DNA from: Polytrichum commune
Taxonomy: Eukaryota > Streptophyta > Polytrichopsida > Polytrichales > Polytrichaceae
DNA length: 64,000 bases
Reading direction: 5' to 3'
NCBI GenBank assembly: GCA_950295325.1
Contig: OX485805.1
Location: forward strand, 21,563,501-21,627,500
Shown here: piece by piece, positions 1 to 10,746 of the stretch
How the letters are laid out: every line of letters starts with the position of its first letter
Numbering within the stretch: the stretch's first letter is position 1
The notes under the pieces: model-generated
Seen by the model: the letters and a program-made list of their open reading frames with translations, nothing else
What the model was told of the DNA's origin: nothing
Database searches by the model: none
Position numbers and translations under genes: made by a program

Positions 1-455
1 TGGGCTCACATAACCTTACTCCAAAGTTCATGTCCAAAATGGGAGCTCCGTTTCCCATTGTGGAACAAGTGTTCAAGGACATATATAAGTTGGAATTACC
101 GCCCGAGATCAAAGTGCATCCGACATTTCATGTCTCATTCCTAAAGCCATTTAAAGACGACACCTTGTGATCCAATCACAAGCAAATGATAAGGCCACCT
201 CCCGACCTTGTAGAGGTCATTTGGAACATGAGGTAGGAGGGCATCCTCAAGTGTAGGAAGCCCAAGTAAAAAGGAAAGAAAATGTTCAAAGGAGTACTTG
301 GTGAAATGATGAGGATACCATGAGAAAGAAACCGCTTGGGTAGCGGCAAGAGACATGATGAATGGCAATGAATTGGTGAAACACTTTGAAGACACTAAGG
401 CTAGACATTCCAATGAAAAGAAGTGTAGGCATTGATGAGGACATCAATCTCCTTT
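1..455 (+). mobile_element. Ty3/gypsy chromovirus, decayed 3' end of pol (integrase C-terminus and chromodomain)
   Basis: Frame 3 reads through positions 3-170 with the segment YKLELPPEIKVHPTFHVSFL followed by KPF, the hallmark of the integrase C-terminus just before the chromodomain in plant chromoviruses. A chromodomain-like stretch follows at about 240-345 in a shifted frame (EYLVK, then GYHEKETAWVAARDM), interrupted by stop codons where KW would be expected. The element is therefore dead. Its 5' part lies outside the window. The chromodomain normally directs integration into heterochromatin. Identification is by motif only. Confidence 0.8.
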
Positions 456-468
456 AGTGGGGGAGAGA
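456..468 (+). other. Polypurine-tract-like sequence of the retroelement
   Basis: A short purine run (AGTGGGGGAGAGA) follows the chromodomain remnant, where the plus-strand primer of an LTR retrotransposon is expected. A 3' LTR should start directly downstream, but the other LTR is outside the window, so its limits cannot be set. Confidence 0.45.
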
Positions 469-2010
469 CGCTAGTAGCACACTTAGCTTCGAGGATAATC
501 GCTCCACAACATGTACTTGTTCTTTGGCTTGAGGGAATAAAGTCCAAACTTTAGTGGTGCAAAGAGAAAAGTATGAGATGAGGTCCTAGTCTTGTACTTG
601 TGCTTGGTTAGTAGAAGAGGGAGAATAGACATGCCAAACTAGGTTGGGTAAGCCGAGTAATTGGGGGCCATGGCTTGGAGGGGCCTTGGATAACGGCACG
701 GCCTCCATGGGCTTTGGCCCATTGTGAGGCCATAGTTGCCTAGTATGGTTCGGGTTGTTGTAGTGTTGCTCCGGCAACGCAAGGATCAACATAAGATGGG
801 ACTTCCATGGATGGAAGTCTACATTCGGGAATTGGTTACCGATCAAGGGGTGAGTCCCAAAATCAAAGTAGGAGGGTTGGTTCCCCTCCTATGACCTATA
901 TGGTCCGGGGTGAGAGGAGCTAACCATTAGCATGGCGGTATGCGAAGGGTTAGCGACTCGTAACCTTTGCTAGAATTGAAAATTGGCAAGATTGTTAAGG
1001 GGCCTAGCAAGGGTTGCGATAGAGGTCCCCTCACTCTACCACTTCTCGGCGGTGGATGCAGCCTCGGCCGTGGACTACTCCCGGGACGTCGACGTCGACG
1101 ACGGTGTTGTCAACAGCCCGCCCCCCAGGGTTGTCCCCCGCGCGTTCGCCCCGTCGCCCTCCCTCCTCTCCAAGGAGTAGCGGACGCTCAACGTGCCCTT
1201 CTTTGTCCCTAAACCCATATTCACCGTTGCTTTCCTCTTTGTTTCCGCGTGCCAAGTGGTTTACGAGCGCCCATCCCAAACCACCCTTCCTCATTTTTCC
1301 CACTCCGTTCTTATTATTATCTTCCTATGGCGTTTTTTGGCAGGTGGCTCCCCGCTCGCTTGGTGGCCAACCCTCCTCGACTTCGTCATTGCCAAGGCAC
1401 GCCCTCAAGGCCGCATCTTCCGAGTCCGATCGTTGTCTGGCCCTCCGGGGAAGCGCAAGACGTTCCCTTTCGCAAACGCCCTCGTATTCTACTTATAATA
1501 CCACCTCGTACAATTCGGGAGCGCGTCCTGAAATATGCAAGAACGACACATATTCCGGTCCAAGCAACACACAAGGATACAGTCGTGGGCCTGAGAATTT
1601 TAGAGCCATAGAGGCCGCCAAAAAAAAGGACTTAGCCGCAAAAAAAAAATAGTGGGACTACAAACATCTATTTCAAACGTAGTAACGGAAGGTAGTGCTT
1701 GGTTCTCTATAGGCTATGAATTTCTCCAATACATTGATGGTATTTCCATTATATTTGTATTTCGACCCCATTTAATATATTCAATTTGCAATTGTTGTCC
1801 TCATACTCCCTTCCATCAGCATCGATTTCTTATTTCATACGCAAATGTTCTCATGTATGCTTCATATTTGTTTCCACTTACATTCACTTTATCCGATAAT
1901 TATATGCAAAACCTTATATATGGGATTTTTATGCTGTCATTATTGGTCCAAATTTGAAATTTGCGGCCTTAATAAGTCTCAAAATCATCAAAAAGTCTCC
2001 AATTAACGAA
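469..2010 (+). other. Downstream flank of the retroelement, GC-rich island with an open frame of unknown status
   Basis: This stretch probably includes the 3' LTR of the preceding element. The part from about 1020 to 1480 is markedly GC-rich. A frame from 1056 to 1652 is open for 198 codons; its last third (about 1345-1652), after a plausible splice acceptor (TTTTGGCAG at about 1343), reads as a polar segment ending in KKKDLAAKKK. No family was recognised. It could be a last exon, LTR-encoded sequence or chance. Confidence 0.3.
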
Positions 2011-2014
2011 TATA

Positions 2015-2300
2015 GTGTTACATGCTTTTTTGACGGTTTCACTTTGTGAATGAAATCCAAGCAATTGCTTATTTATTTGATGAAAGTGAACATATATATT
2101 GAATTTGGGACCTTGAAAGTGAAGTGCACTCAATATGAGATTTGTGGATAAGTGGCCTTCAAAAATGCAAAAACAATAGTATTTTCGAAGTCGGGCGGGC
2201 GGGCAGCAATTTTCGGTCGGGTCCAGAAAATCTGACATGCGGCAGAAATATGACAGGCGGCTGACAGAATATTCCTCCCCCAAAGAGTTCGTGGGGGGAC
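2015..2300 (+). repeat. Left arm of an inverted repeat bracketing the HAD-terpene cyclase gene
   Basis: This segment reappears as its reverse complement at about 6560-6835, beyond the gene. Matching landmarks include GTGCACTCAATATGAG, TTTGTGGATAAGTGGCC and the inner end TTCGTGGGGGGA. It lies only about 150 bp upstream of the start codon, so it must contribute to the promoter or leader. Part of it also matches the right arm of the fold-back element ending at 7667. Confidence 0.8.
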
Positions 2301-2455
2301 GCATCCATGAACCTACAAGAAGCTGGATAAACGACTGCAATTAACAACAGCGCCACTCTCCTCCACTGCCAGACAGCAGGATTCTCGCAGAGCAGCATTC
2401 CTTGACGCCCTGGACATGATCAGATTACAACCGTGACAGCCCATTGACATCGCCG

Positions 2456-5053
2456 ATGGAAGTGCCTGAGCCCTGCGGAATGCCCCATGCAACGATGAGT
2501 ACTGCAAATTTAGTTGATAGCCTTGCGAGTGCTGCTACTGCTGGCATTCCATTTCTTACCTGCAGCAATGGCCAATTCAAGAATGTGTGCTTCGACATTG
2601 GCGGGGTGCTGCTTGTGCCGAACCTGGACATGGTAGGCTCGACATTGTCACCCTCTCTGTTTAAACGAATGCTTCGAAGCTATGCGTGGCTCCAGTACCA
2701 CGAGGGCAGGCTCTCGTGGACTGAAGCCCGGCGCCGGCTGGCCCTCGAGATGAACCAATTACGAGATCACCATTGCAACGAAGCCTCAGTGCAAGCGATT
2801 CTTGACGGTGCCCGAGCTTCCCTGCAGCCGGTGACGGAATTCGTGCGGCTTGTCAACGCGTTACACGCCACGGGCAAGCTGAAGCTGTTCTGCATGACGA
2901 ACGCCGCGAAGGAGGATCACGATGACATCCTCGCACGGTTTCCGGACGTGTTTCGAAAGTTCGACCGGATCTTCTACTCGGCCGCCGTGGGACTTCGGAA
3001 ACCCAGCTTCGGGTTCTTCGAGCACGCCTTGCGCGAGATGGCGTGCGAGGCGTCGGAAACGGTGTTTGTGGACGACACGATCCAGAATGTGGTGGCCGCC
3101 GAGTCATTAGGGTTCACCGGTGTTCTCGTGCGCTCTCATGATGAAGAAGGCGTGAAAGAGGCCGTGAATCTCGTTGTGTATCATCTTCGAAGCGATGAGG
3201 AGAAGTGGGCGGCAGCCGCGGGATACTTGTCGAGTCTGCGAGGTTTAGGACCTGTGGTGGAGAAATGCCCCTCGCTTACTTCGGACGGCCTTCGAGTGCC
3301 GGTCCATTTCGACCACTTTGTGGTCGCGGAGCTTTTGGGGGACCCGGGCTTCCTTCCCATGCACCAAGCGCCTGTGTCCGGGACGCTCAACTTTTTCCCT
3401 CCCATGGAACGACTGAACCAGAGAGACCCAAATACCAATGCTGTGACGCATAAAAGCTTCCCCGACGACCTCGACACCACCTCCACCGCATTGTCTGTTT
3501 TGCACAAATTCTCCAAAGTGGACATGGACATAATCCATGTTGTCTTGGACAAAATGGTAGACGCACAGAACGGTGACGGTATTTTCCAGGTCAGACGCAT
3601 TATTAACTCTTTGATGCAATTTCATGGATTCCCTGTTCACGATTCATGCCGAGGTACCTCCAATTTGAGTTTATGAGGACATGATGGATTGTATAGTCTT
3701 TGCAGATCTGATCATTAATTAATTATGTCAGGATCGGTTGGCTACGCACATGCACAGCGTTGTATTTCACTGTTGTCCCATGATCCAGTGCAACTATCGT
3801 CCCAAGCAATGCAAGCAAATAAATGGGAGAGAGTCAGTCATGAGACGTCAGAGCATTTCCTTTTGAGAAGAAGTGTGGTAAACTGTGATCGGCCTACGTC
3901 CAAGTCAAAAATTTAAGGTCCACGTTAACATGCTATCAGCTACCCACTTCCTATTATGGAATGAAATACCATGGTGATATTGGTTGCAACTCAATGGATC
4001 TTTGTGGCAGGTGGATGACTGATCTTGTCTACAAGGATAACAGTCTAGCTTGCCTCATACCTATGCACGTCATGAGCCAATTCTAATCAGAGATTTTGGG
4101 TAACATCGGTCAGCATCCAAGTGTTTCCAAGTCCAATCGTTTGCATGTTGATATCTTTTGGTTTTCCTTTATTAATTTAGAGTATGCTCTATAGATTCCT
4201 CTATAATGATTGTCAATTTGAATCCAGTCTTGAACCTGAACCAATCATTTCTCAAACTCAACCGGATCATCGGTAACTAGCGGTCGGATCTCTCCTCGTT
4301 CGTAGCTCCCAGTAATCAACAACACACATATTTAACAGAACTAATCTAAATGTCAATTTAATATCACAGCAGTCTTGGAGACCCGTAATATCAAGCACCT
4401 GTTAGCAATCTGAATCTGCCCCGTCCGTAATTATCAGTACGTATCATGCTCGAGTGACCAAAATTACAATGCTGTTTTTGTTGAACCAACATCATACGTA
4501 TAATTTAATTCTGCTTCTTATGATCTGCCAGACTTACTTTGACTCAACGCGGCCAAGGGTAGATGCGGTCTGTGTAGCCAATATCTGCTACCTGTTCCGC
4601 TTAGCCGGCCGAGTGGTAGATGTGAAGAAAAGCGAAGAGTTTCTCTACAATGTGTTGAACAGCGAGGCCTATTTACGGGGCAGTCTGTACTATCCGCTGC
4701 CGGAAACGTTTCTGTGTCAGCTAGCTCGCCTCACGCACAAATTCAAGGAGCACTTTGAGAGCATGGGCATGGCCAAGTTGTTGGCGGAGAAAGTGGGCAA
4801 GCGCGTGGGACTGCCAGGGACTGCTTTGGCTCTCGCAATGAGACTGCTTGCTTGCGACATGTGTGGGGTGAAGAACGTCATCGACCGACAGCAATTGGCA
4901 CGGCTGCAAAATGTGGATGGATCGTGGGACGTTTGCCCCTTTTACAGCTACAATGACCCTACAAGTTGGTGGGGGAACGAGATGACAACGACGGCGTATG
5001 CTGCTGCTGTGCTCCAAGAATGCCATTTGGAAACTGGAAGCTTGGTCAACTGA
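2456..5053 (+). CDS. HAD-like phosphatase/class II terpene cyclase fusion (HAD-TC; drimenol/albicanol synthase type)
   Basis: Two exons, 2456-3589 and 4532-5053, join in phase 0 (CAG|GTCAGA donor, TGCCAG acceptor; 942 bp intron) to give 551 residues, a normal length for the family. Residues about 42-255 form a HAD domain: motif I FDIGGVLL (D47), motif II MTNA (T148), motif III GLRKP (K182), motif IV VFVDD (D206, D207). The rest is a class II cyclase beta domain with FPDDLDTTSTAL, where D338-L-D340-T-T is the DxDTT motif of HAD-type drimane cyclases. Exon 2 continues with TYFDSTRPRVDAVCVAN, a family-typical block, and ends with a QW-like QNVDGSW and a GNEMTTTAYAA segment. In characterised fungal and bacterial relatives the cyclase domain protonates and cyclises farnesyl diphosphate and the HAD domain removes phosphate, giving drimenol or albicanol. 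No targeting peptide is obvious, so it is probably cytosolic. The ATG at 2456 is the first in frame; another lies 13 codons on. Product specificity cannot be read from sequence. Confidence 0.88.
4095..4285 (+). repeat. Dispersed repeat inside the HAD-TC intron
   Basis: A block including AGTGTTTCCAAGTCCAA, TCTTGAAC and CAAACTCAACC recurs in the same orientation at about 14290-14480. Either a repeat inserted into this intron or an intron segment was copied elsewhere. Confidence 0.65.
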
Positions 5054-6559
5054 GGACTCTCCTTGTATTTCTAGCTCCTTGCTTGCATGGCAGTTTCGCA
5101 ATTTATGTCAAAATGTCAGAAAATTAGAAGAAACTAAGGCTTTGCTATGAGTGGGATTGCTAATTAGGGAGAGCTACTTACGTAGAGGGTGCTAGTGCAA
5201 GGTGAAGGGGAAGCAAACTTTTTGGCGAGGTCTTCTTGACTATGCTAGAATTGTTTGGAAAAAAGATCTCAAAGACTTAAAGAGGGAGGCCATCTATGAT
5301 AATGTCCTTGTTAAATTCGACACTACATGGGGGCAACAACTTCCTCTTCCATAGGTCGAATTTTAGAATCGTGTGGAACAATCAGGCGGCTAATGTTGGC
5401 TTTAATTTCTATTACATTAGTAAAGGAATATCACATGTACTTAATTCATATTACACATAATTATGTACAATTAAATATAATTATATGAACAATGTATGTG
5501 TAATAATATCTTAATTATTTTGAATGCAATTATATTACATAATTCATATTACATATTTTGCTTATGAGCACATCTGTCGATCTGGTGGTTGTGAAAGGCA
5601 ATACAGTACTGCGGTCATGTCCTACCCTTGTTCTTTTGCCTAGAAGCCACTGTTTCTTTTGACAATCAATTTGGATCATTTTAGATTCTTATCGGTTTGC
5701 AGTGTCATGTCCCAACTAACATACATATTATATATCTCACCAAGTGCACTGACTCAATATTCCAGGTGAAGATGACAAGTATTGTACTAAAAAAGGATGT
5801 GACAATGTTAAATATTCAGAGTACTCAGATGCTCGGCAGAGTTCGGGAAGTTTTTGAAGCCTTAGTGGCTAATTGCCGGTAGTTGCTACAAAGGGTCGGA
5901 TTTTTTCCAATTTACATCGGCAAGAGCCAGTCTTTTGTAAAATCAATCGGCCAATTGCCTATATTTTCATATTTTCATTGGCCAATATCCAATTAAATGG
6001 AATTCATATTAGCACTAATTGTTTAAAAAATGTATGAAAAGTTATTAGAAATCATTTCTTAGTACAAAATCTTGAATAAGTGAAAAGAAAGGCATGTTCA
6101 AAACTTTAAATTTGAAGAGTTAATATCCTTGGCAGGAATTGAACCTAGTAATGCCTTCACCGCTTGAAGGCCAAGGCTCCCCCAATTCTTCATAGAAGCA
6201 ATTGGATTTGGTCATGGAAAGGTTGCATAATTCAAAAAGTTTAAGGTTTAGGGTACTTCCTCAGGTGCATCATCAGATGCCCCAGACAAATAGCGCTCTG
6301 GATGCTTCCGATTGAAATCCAGTAACTCACAAGAAGAATCGGCTACATTTCCGGGACATTTTCTGGTCCATCGGCTAATTGCCGGAGGATTGAAATTCCA
6401 GTCGGATTGCCATCCGATGGTTGGAAATTTGGACTGGCCATGAGGGGAAATCCATCGGCTGATAATGAACTAGCCGTCGGTTTTCTCCGAACATAGATGC
6501 TCGGTCAAGTGGGTTTTCTAGCTAAGGTTAGTCTGTTTTGCTCCGACGGCGGACGTTAA
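5054..6559. other. Intergenic stretch downstream of HAD-TC
   Basis: I see no gene here. The sequence becomes AT-rich after about 5400. A tRNA-like B-box motif sits near 6130-6190 on the minus strand but does not form a tRNA. Confidence 0.6.
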
Positions 6560-6835
6560 GTTCCCCCCACGAACTTTTCAGGGGAGGAATATTCGGGCAG
6601 GGACAACCGCCCGTCAGATTTTCTGGACCTGACTGAAAACTGTTGCCCACCTGCCTGACTTCAACTATTGTCCTTGCATTCTTGAAAGCCACTTATCCAC
6701 AAATCCCATATTGAGTGCACTTCATTTTTAGGGTCCCAAATCCAATATATATGTTCACTTCCATTGAGTAAATAAGCAATTGATTGTATTTCATTTTCAA
6801 AGTGAAACCGCCAATAAAACATGTAATTCACTTGG
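6560..6835 (-). repeat. Right arm of the inverted repeat bracketing HAD-TC
   Basis: Reverse complement of 2015-2300. Its inner end TTCCCCCCACGAAC mirrors GTTCGTGGGGGGA near 2300. Its outer part overlaps the left arm of the fold-back element that starts at 6654. Confidence 0.8.
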
Positions 6836-7667
6836 AAGTCTAAAATATTACAAAATCCTCATTAGCACTGAGGTTATAATTTTTGTGACTTACCAATTAA
6901 AAGGATTTTGTCATTCTAAAATGGAACTAAAATTAATGATTTAATTTTATATGTTGAAAATTATAGTTTAATTAATACCTTCTACTATCACAAAGTATTC
7001 ATATGCATTTAAATTATTTAAGTGTGATTGAATGTAACTAAGTCTAATTGATTCTGATTAATCCTAACCAATCCTAATTAAATCAAAAAAATGCTTACCA
7101 AATTATTTAATCATAATTAATTATAAATTAGATTTATTGGAGTTAATTCCATTAAATCATGATTAATTCCAATAAGTAAATTTTATTATTAATTAGGCTT
7201 AATTATTTTGGTTAACATGATTTCTGATTTAATTGGGCTTAATTAGAATTAATCAAGATTAAACAGAATTTGTTAGAATTATTTGCATTCAATCACACTT
7301 AACTAGTTTAAATGCATATGAAAACTTTGTGATAGTAGAAGGTATTACCTATAAAATATTAAAATATTAAAATAAATCATTAATTTTAGTTCCATTTTAG
7401 AATGGTAAAGACCCTTTCAATTGTAAGTCACAAAAATTATAACCTCAGTGCTAATGAGGATTTCGTGATATTTTTAACTTCCAAGTTAATTACATGTTTT
7501 ATTGGCAGTTTCATTTTGTAAATAAAATCCAATTAATTTTTTATTTATTCAATGGAAATGAACATACATATTGGATTTGGGGCCTTGAAAATGATGTGCA
7601 CTCAATATGAGTTTTGTGGATAAGTGGCCTTTAAGAGTGCAAAGACAATAGTTTTTTCGAAGTCAGG
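6654..7667. mobile_element. 1.0 kb fold-back (long inverted repeat) element
   Basis: The two halves are inverted copies around a centre near 7160. The ends read CCTGACTTCAACTATTGTC at 6654 and its degenerate complement at 7667. Internal pairs include ATAACCTCAGTGCTAATGAG (right) against CTCATTAGCACTGAGGTTAT (left) and the ACTATCACAAAG/CTTTGTGATAGT pair. Arms are about 500 bp with almost no loop and no coding capacity, as in fold-back or long-TIR MITEs. A transcript would form a long hairpin. Confidence 0.85.
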
Positions 7668-7672
7668 TGTGT

Positions 7673-8221
7673 CGTGTAAATAGCGATCGTGTGTCACTAC
7701 AGCTTGAGTACCAACCAGCACTAACAAACAACACTAAAACATAGCAAAGTCGCACATAAACAACACACATCGACAGAAAAGGAAGAAAATCAATCATTCA
7801 TAAGAGCTCTAATCTCTCTTCAAATGTATATAATGAATCAAATTATTTCTCACTCCACCATGGGAGAATCTAAGAATGTAAGAACGGGGAAAAAAACTCA
7901 AGATTTATTACAAACACATGCAATCTTCACCTCATACAAGCTCTCTCCACACACACACTCACTCATAAGACTTGACTTGGCAAGAATGTCAAGCCAAGGA
8001 GGAGGCTCCTCACTTAGGAGCCTTCCTTTTCACAACTAAGATTCATCCATCCAAATCTAAATGGATGAAATCCAACGGATAAGGTGTAGTTGTCGACGCC
8101 GCATACCGTGACAGCTATTGTGTAAATAGTGATCGTGTGTCACTGCAGCTCGAGTACCAACCACCACTAACAATTAACACTAGAACATAGCAAAATCACA
8201 CATAAACAATACACCTCGACA
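7673..8221 (+). repeat. Pair of ~110 bp direct repeats
   Basis: About 7675-7778 and 8112-8221 share a near-identical sequence (GTGTAAATAG, GATCGTGTGTCACT, GAGTACCAACCA, ACATAGCAAA). They are about 435 bp apart and the interval has no gene. They may be remnants of an LTR or a local duplication. Confidence 0.7.
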
Positions 8222-8517
8222 TGCTCCCCCTCAGCTGACTATGGAGTCCTGCCAAGCAGCTAGGACCAATGCCAATCTAATGGACATGGATAATGAAAGA
8301 TTGCTCTACAACTAACTAATGTGGTATACGTCATTCCAAGGAACTATAGGTTGGGTGCAATGTGAGCCCCATCCTTAATCGCCTCTGATGTTTAGGCATC
8401 AGAATTGGTATCTAGGGCCTAAATGTAGGCCACACTAGGAGGACATCTGCGTGCATTTGATCAAATGGTGTTCTTTATCAAATCGTTGATTTTGTAATGT
8501 GTTCTTCATCGTTGCAG

Positions 8518-9094
8518 GTTTTCAGGGTCTTTAAGAAGAACGAAATCAATGTCCAAATGATATCACAAGGAGCTTCTAAGGTGTGGAAATTTTTGATTGC
8601 AAATTTTTGAACAACAAGCATATATATGACGCCTTGATATTTCTTGCAAACCTAGAATGAATACCTTCTCAGAGATGTGAATACTTGATGTGTGGATAGG
8701 TGCATGAAGAAGTGTGGTCAATCAGTACTCTCCATATTCATTATGTAGTGCAATAAAGATGTTATGAAGTCTTCTACTCGTTTTTGTGGAAAGTTGTAAA
8801 GTAATTCTTAGATTTGTAGTCCAAGTTGCTTTATTTACAGAAATGGTCACGGGTTAAATATGCACTGGCTTGTGAGTCAATAGTAATGAACAAAGTTTTT
8901 GAGGAACCATGTGGTCTTAAATATGCTCGGACATGATATGTAGACAAGGTTTTGATTTATACTTCTGGATGAAACAGGTGAATATCTCCATGGTGGTGGA
9001 TGATGAAGATGCTCCAAGGTGTGTGCAGGAATTGCACAAAGTATTCTGGCCTGAATCAGACAGGGCTATGTTGAAATCAACTATTGAAGTTTAG
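8518..9094 (+). pseudogene. Aspartate kinase C-terminal ACT-domain fragment
   Basis: Two spliced segments fit the last exons of a plant monofunctional aspartate kinase. Exon 8518-8580, after acceptor TTGCAG, encodes a segment ending NVQMISQGASK, the allosteric ACT-domain signature. Exon 8978-9094, after acceptor GAAACAG, encodes VNISMVVDDEDAPRCVQELH and continues to IEV and a TAG stop. The phases match. No kinase domain or first ACT domain is visible upstream, so this is a truncated copy rather than a working gene. Aspartate kinase catalyses the first step of lysine, threonine and methionine synthesis in plastids, and this domain binds lysine. Confidence 0.8.
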
Positions 9095-10290
9095 AAACAG
9101 TTTCCCGGACTTAACGGTTGTAGCTTTTTTCCGAGCAAAGAAACATTCTTTTCAGGGATTGAGACTGTCCTGACTGTTCAACAACGGGCAGTGGGCGCTG
9201 AGGAATTGAGAGAACCTAGTCAGATACAAAGCAGACCTCACTTATTGACTGGTTTAGCTCAGGAATTCTGCTGAGACTTGTGCTTTTGTTAGAGATCATT
9301 ACCTCAAGACTGGGATATGTACTCCTTTCAATTGGCCTTCTTGCTTCAACTGGTGGGAAGTCATGTATACCATCCATTTTCTCACCAATTACATCTAACA
9401 GGTCTCGCAGATGCTGAACCGTCCTACTTGCATCTTACTGCCTCTTCAAAATGATCCATGGAATTTTGAAGCATGGGCTGGTTATCCACCTGGGCATCCA
9501 AGATTTTATGATGTGAAAATTAGATGTGGACCAAATTAAGATGGGAACTAAATGCTTATATGACATACACACTGATATGTGCAATTAGGTTGATCCTTGC
9601 TAATTTGTTGACACTCACATACTAGTTTTGAACATTCATTACCATTTAGTGACGAAACACATGAATTTATGTGGATGCTATATGATGGGTAAACAAAGTT
9701 TTGAGATTTTTTGAGCTGGTTTTGGCTCAAGTTAACCTGACCTAGTTTTTACGACCCACCCTATCAATTTTTGCATACTCCATTTTCCTTTCATTCATAT
9801 CATCAGCAAAGACATTATGATGCACAAATTCAAGGTGGTCCTCACCATTAATTCTCCTTCATGCAACACCCAACCATTCCTAAGAATATGTACAACCTGA
9901 GGGGTGGACTCTTCACATCATGTACGAATTAACATGAGTGTAAGAAGGGGTATTGTTCAAGGCATTAGCTTACATAATATACATAAGAGAGAGGTATTAT
10001 TTTTCTATAGTTTGTAAATTTCAAAAGACTATAAAGAAATATGAAGTATAGGTTGATGTACAATAGGGCTCAAAGGAAAATTTGACAATAGATGTGTTAG
10101 CTTGGTTTAAACTATGTCATCCATTATTGTCATATGTGTGAACCCTTTGAGTGGTCCACCACTCTGCGGGATCACTTTTAGTTAGAATGTTAGCATTAAA
10201 AGTTAGAATTGATAGGGAATTTAGGGAAAATTAGTTCATTTAGCATTTAGCCTAGAAGAAGGAAGGTCAAAATGAAACTAAGTAGTGCTA
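9095..10290. other. Gene-poor intergenic stretch
   Basis: No coding region or RNA gene recognised. The first few hundred bases could be the old 3' flank of the aspartate kinase copy. Confidence 0.5.
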
Positions 10291-10304
10291 GAAGATAGCA
10301 AAGT

Positions 10305-10430
10305 AGAAAAAATATGCTAGCTAGTAAAAACAACTAGCTAGTAAAAGCAACTAGCTAAGCAAATGTTAGTAGATGCTAGCTAAGCAAATATTAGTAGATA
10401 CTAGCTAAGCAAGTGTTAGTTTATTAGTTA
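10305..10430 (+). repeat. Short tandem repeat of ~24 bp units (CTAGCTA core)
   Basis: Units such as ACTAGCTAAGCAAATGTTAG recur several times with small changes. The repeat lies upstream of a promoter-like GC-rich stretch. Confidence 0.75.
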
Positions 10431-10746
10431 GTGTGAGGCACACAAGACTATTGGAGGTGTTTTGCGTAAGAAGACAAAATCGGCTTGAAGACTTTTGAAG
10501 ACAAAAAAGAAAGAGAGCAAGGGGGCTACTTGCCCACTTGCCCTTTTGCCAACTCGATGGCGGAAAAATTAGAAAGATTTCTAGGTTCCCCGTCGGAGCC
10601 ACCTCGGCGAGAGGGTGGCAACCTTAACCGGGAAAACCCCCGAGCCAAAATTTCGGAAAAGGGTTTGAAAAAATGGAGCCGGTGGAGGAGGGGTCCAACC
10701 CTTTTGTGAGAGGGTTTAAAAACCCCTCCTTCCACCTTGTAGGTCT

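Noticed and set aside
2444-2455. Upstream extension of HAD-TC by four codons
   Set aside because: It would start with TTG. The first ATG in this frame is at 2456.
3181-3640. Long open frames antisense to the HAD-TC gene
   Set aside because: They overlap the conserved cyclase domain in the sense frame and have no domain of their own; they are by-products of GC-rich third positions.
6125-6195. tRNA-like sequence on the minus strand with a B-box-like GGTTCAATTCC and complementary CCTTGGC/GCCAAGG ends
   Set aside because: Only about 50 bases separate the ends, and there is no proper D arm or anticodon arm, so it is not a tRNA. At most it is a remnant of a tRNA-derived SINE.
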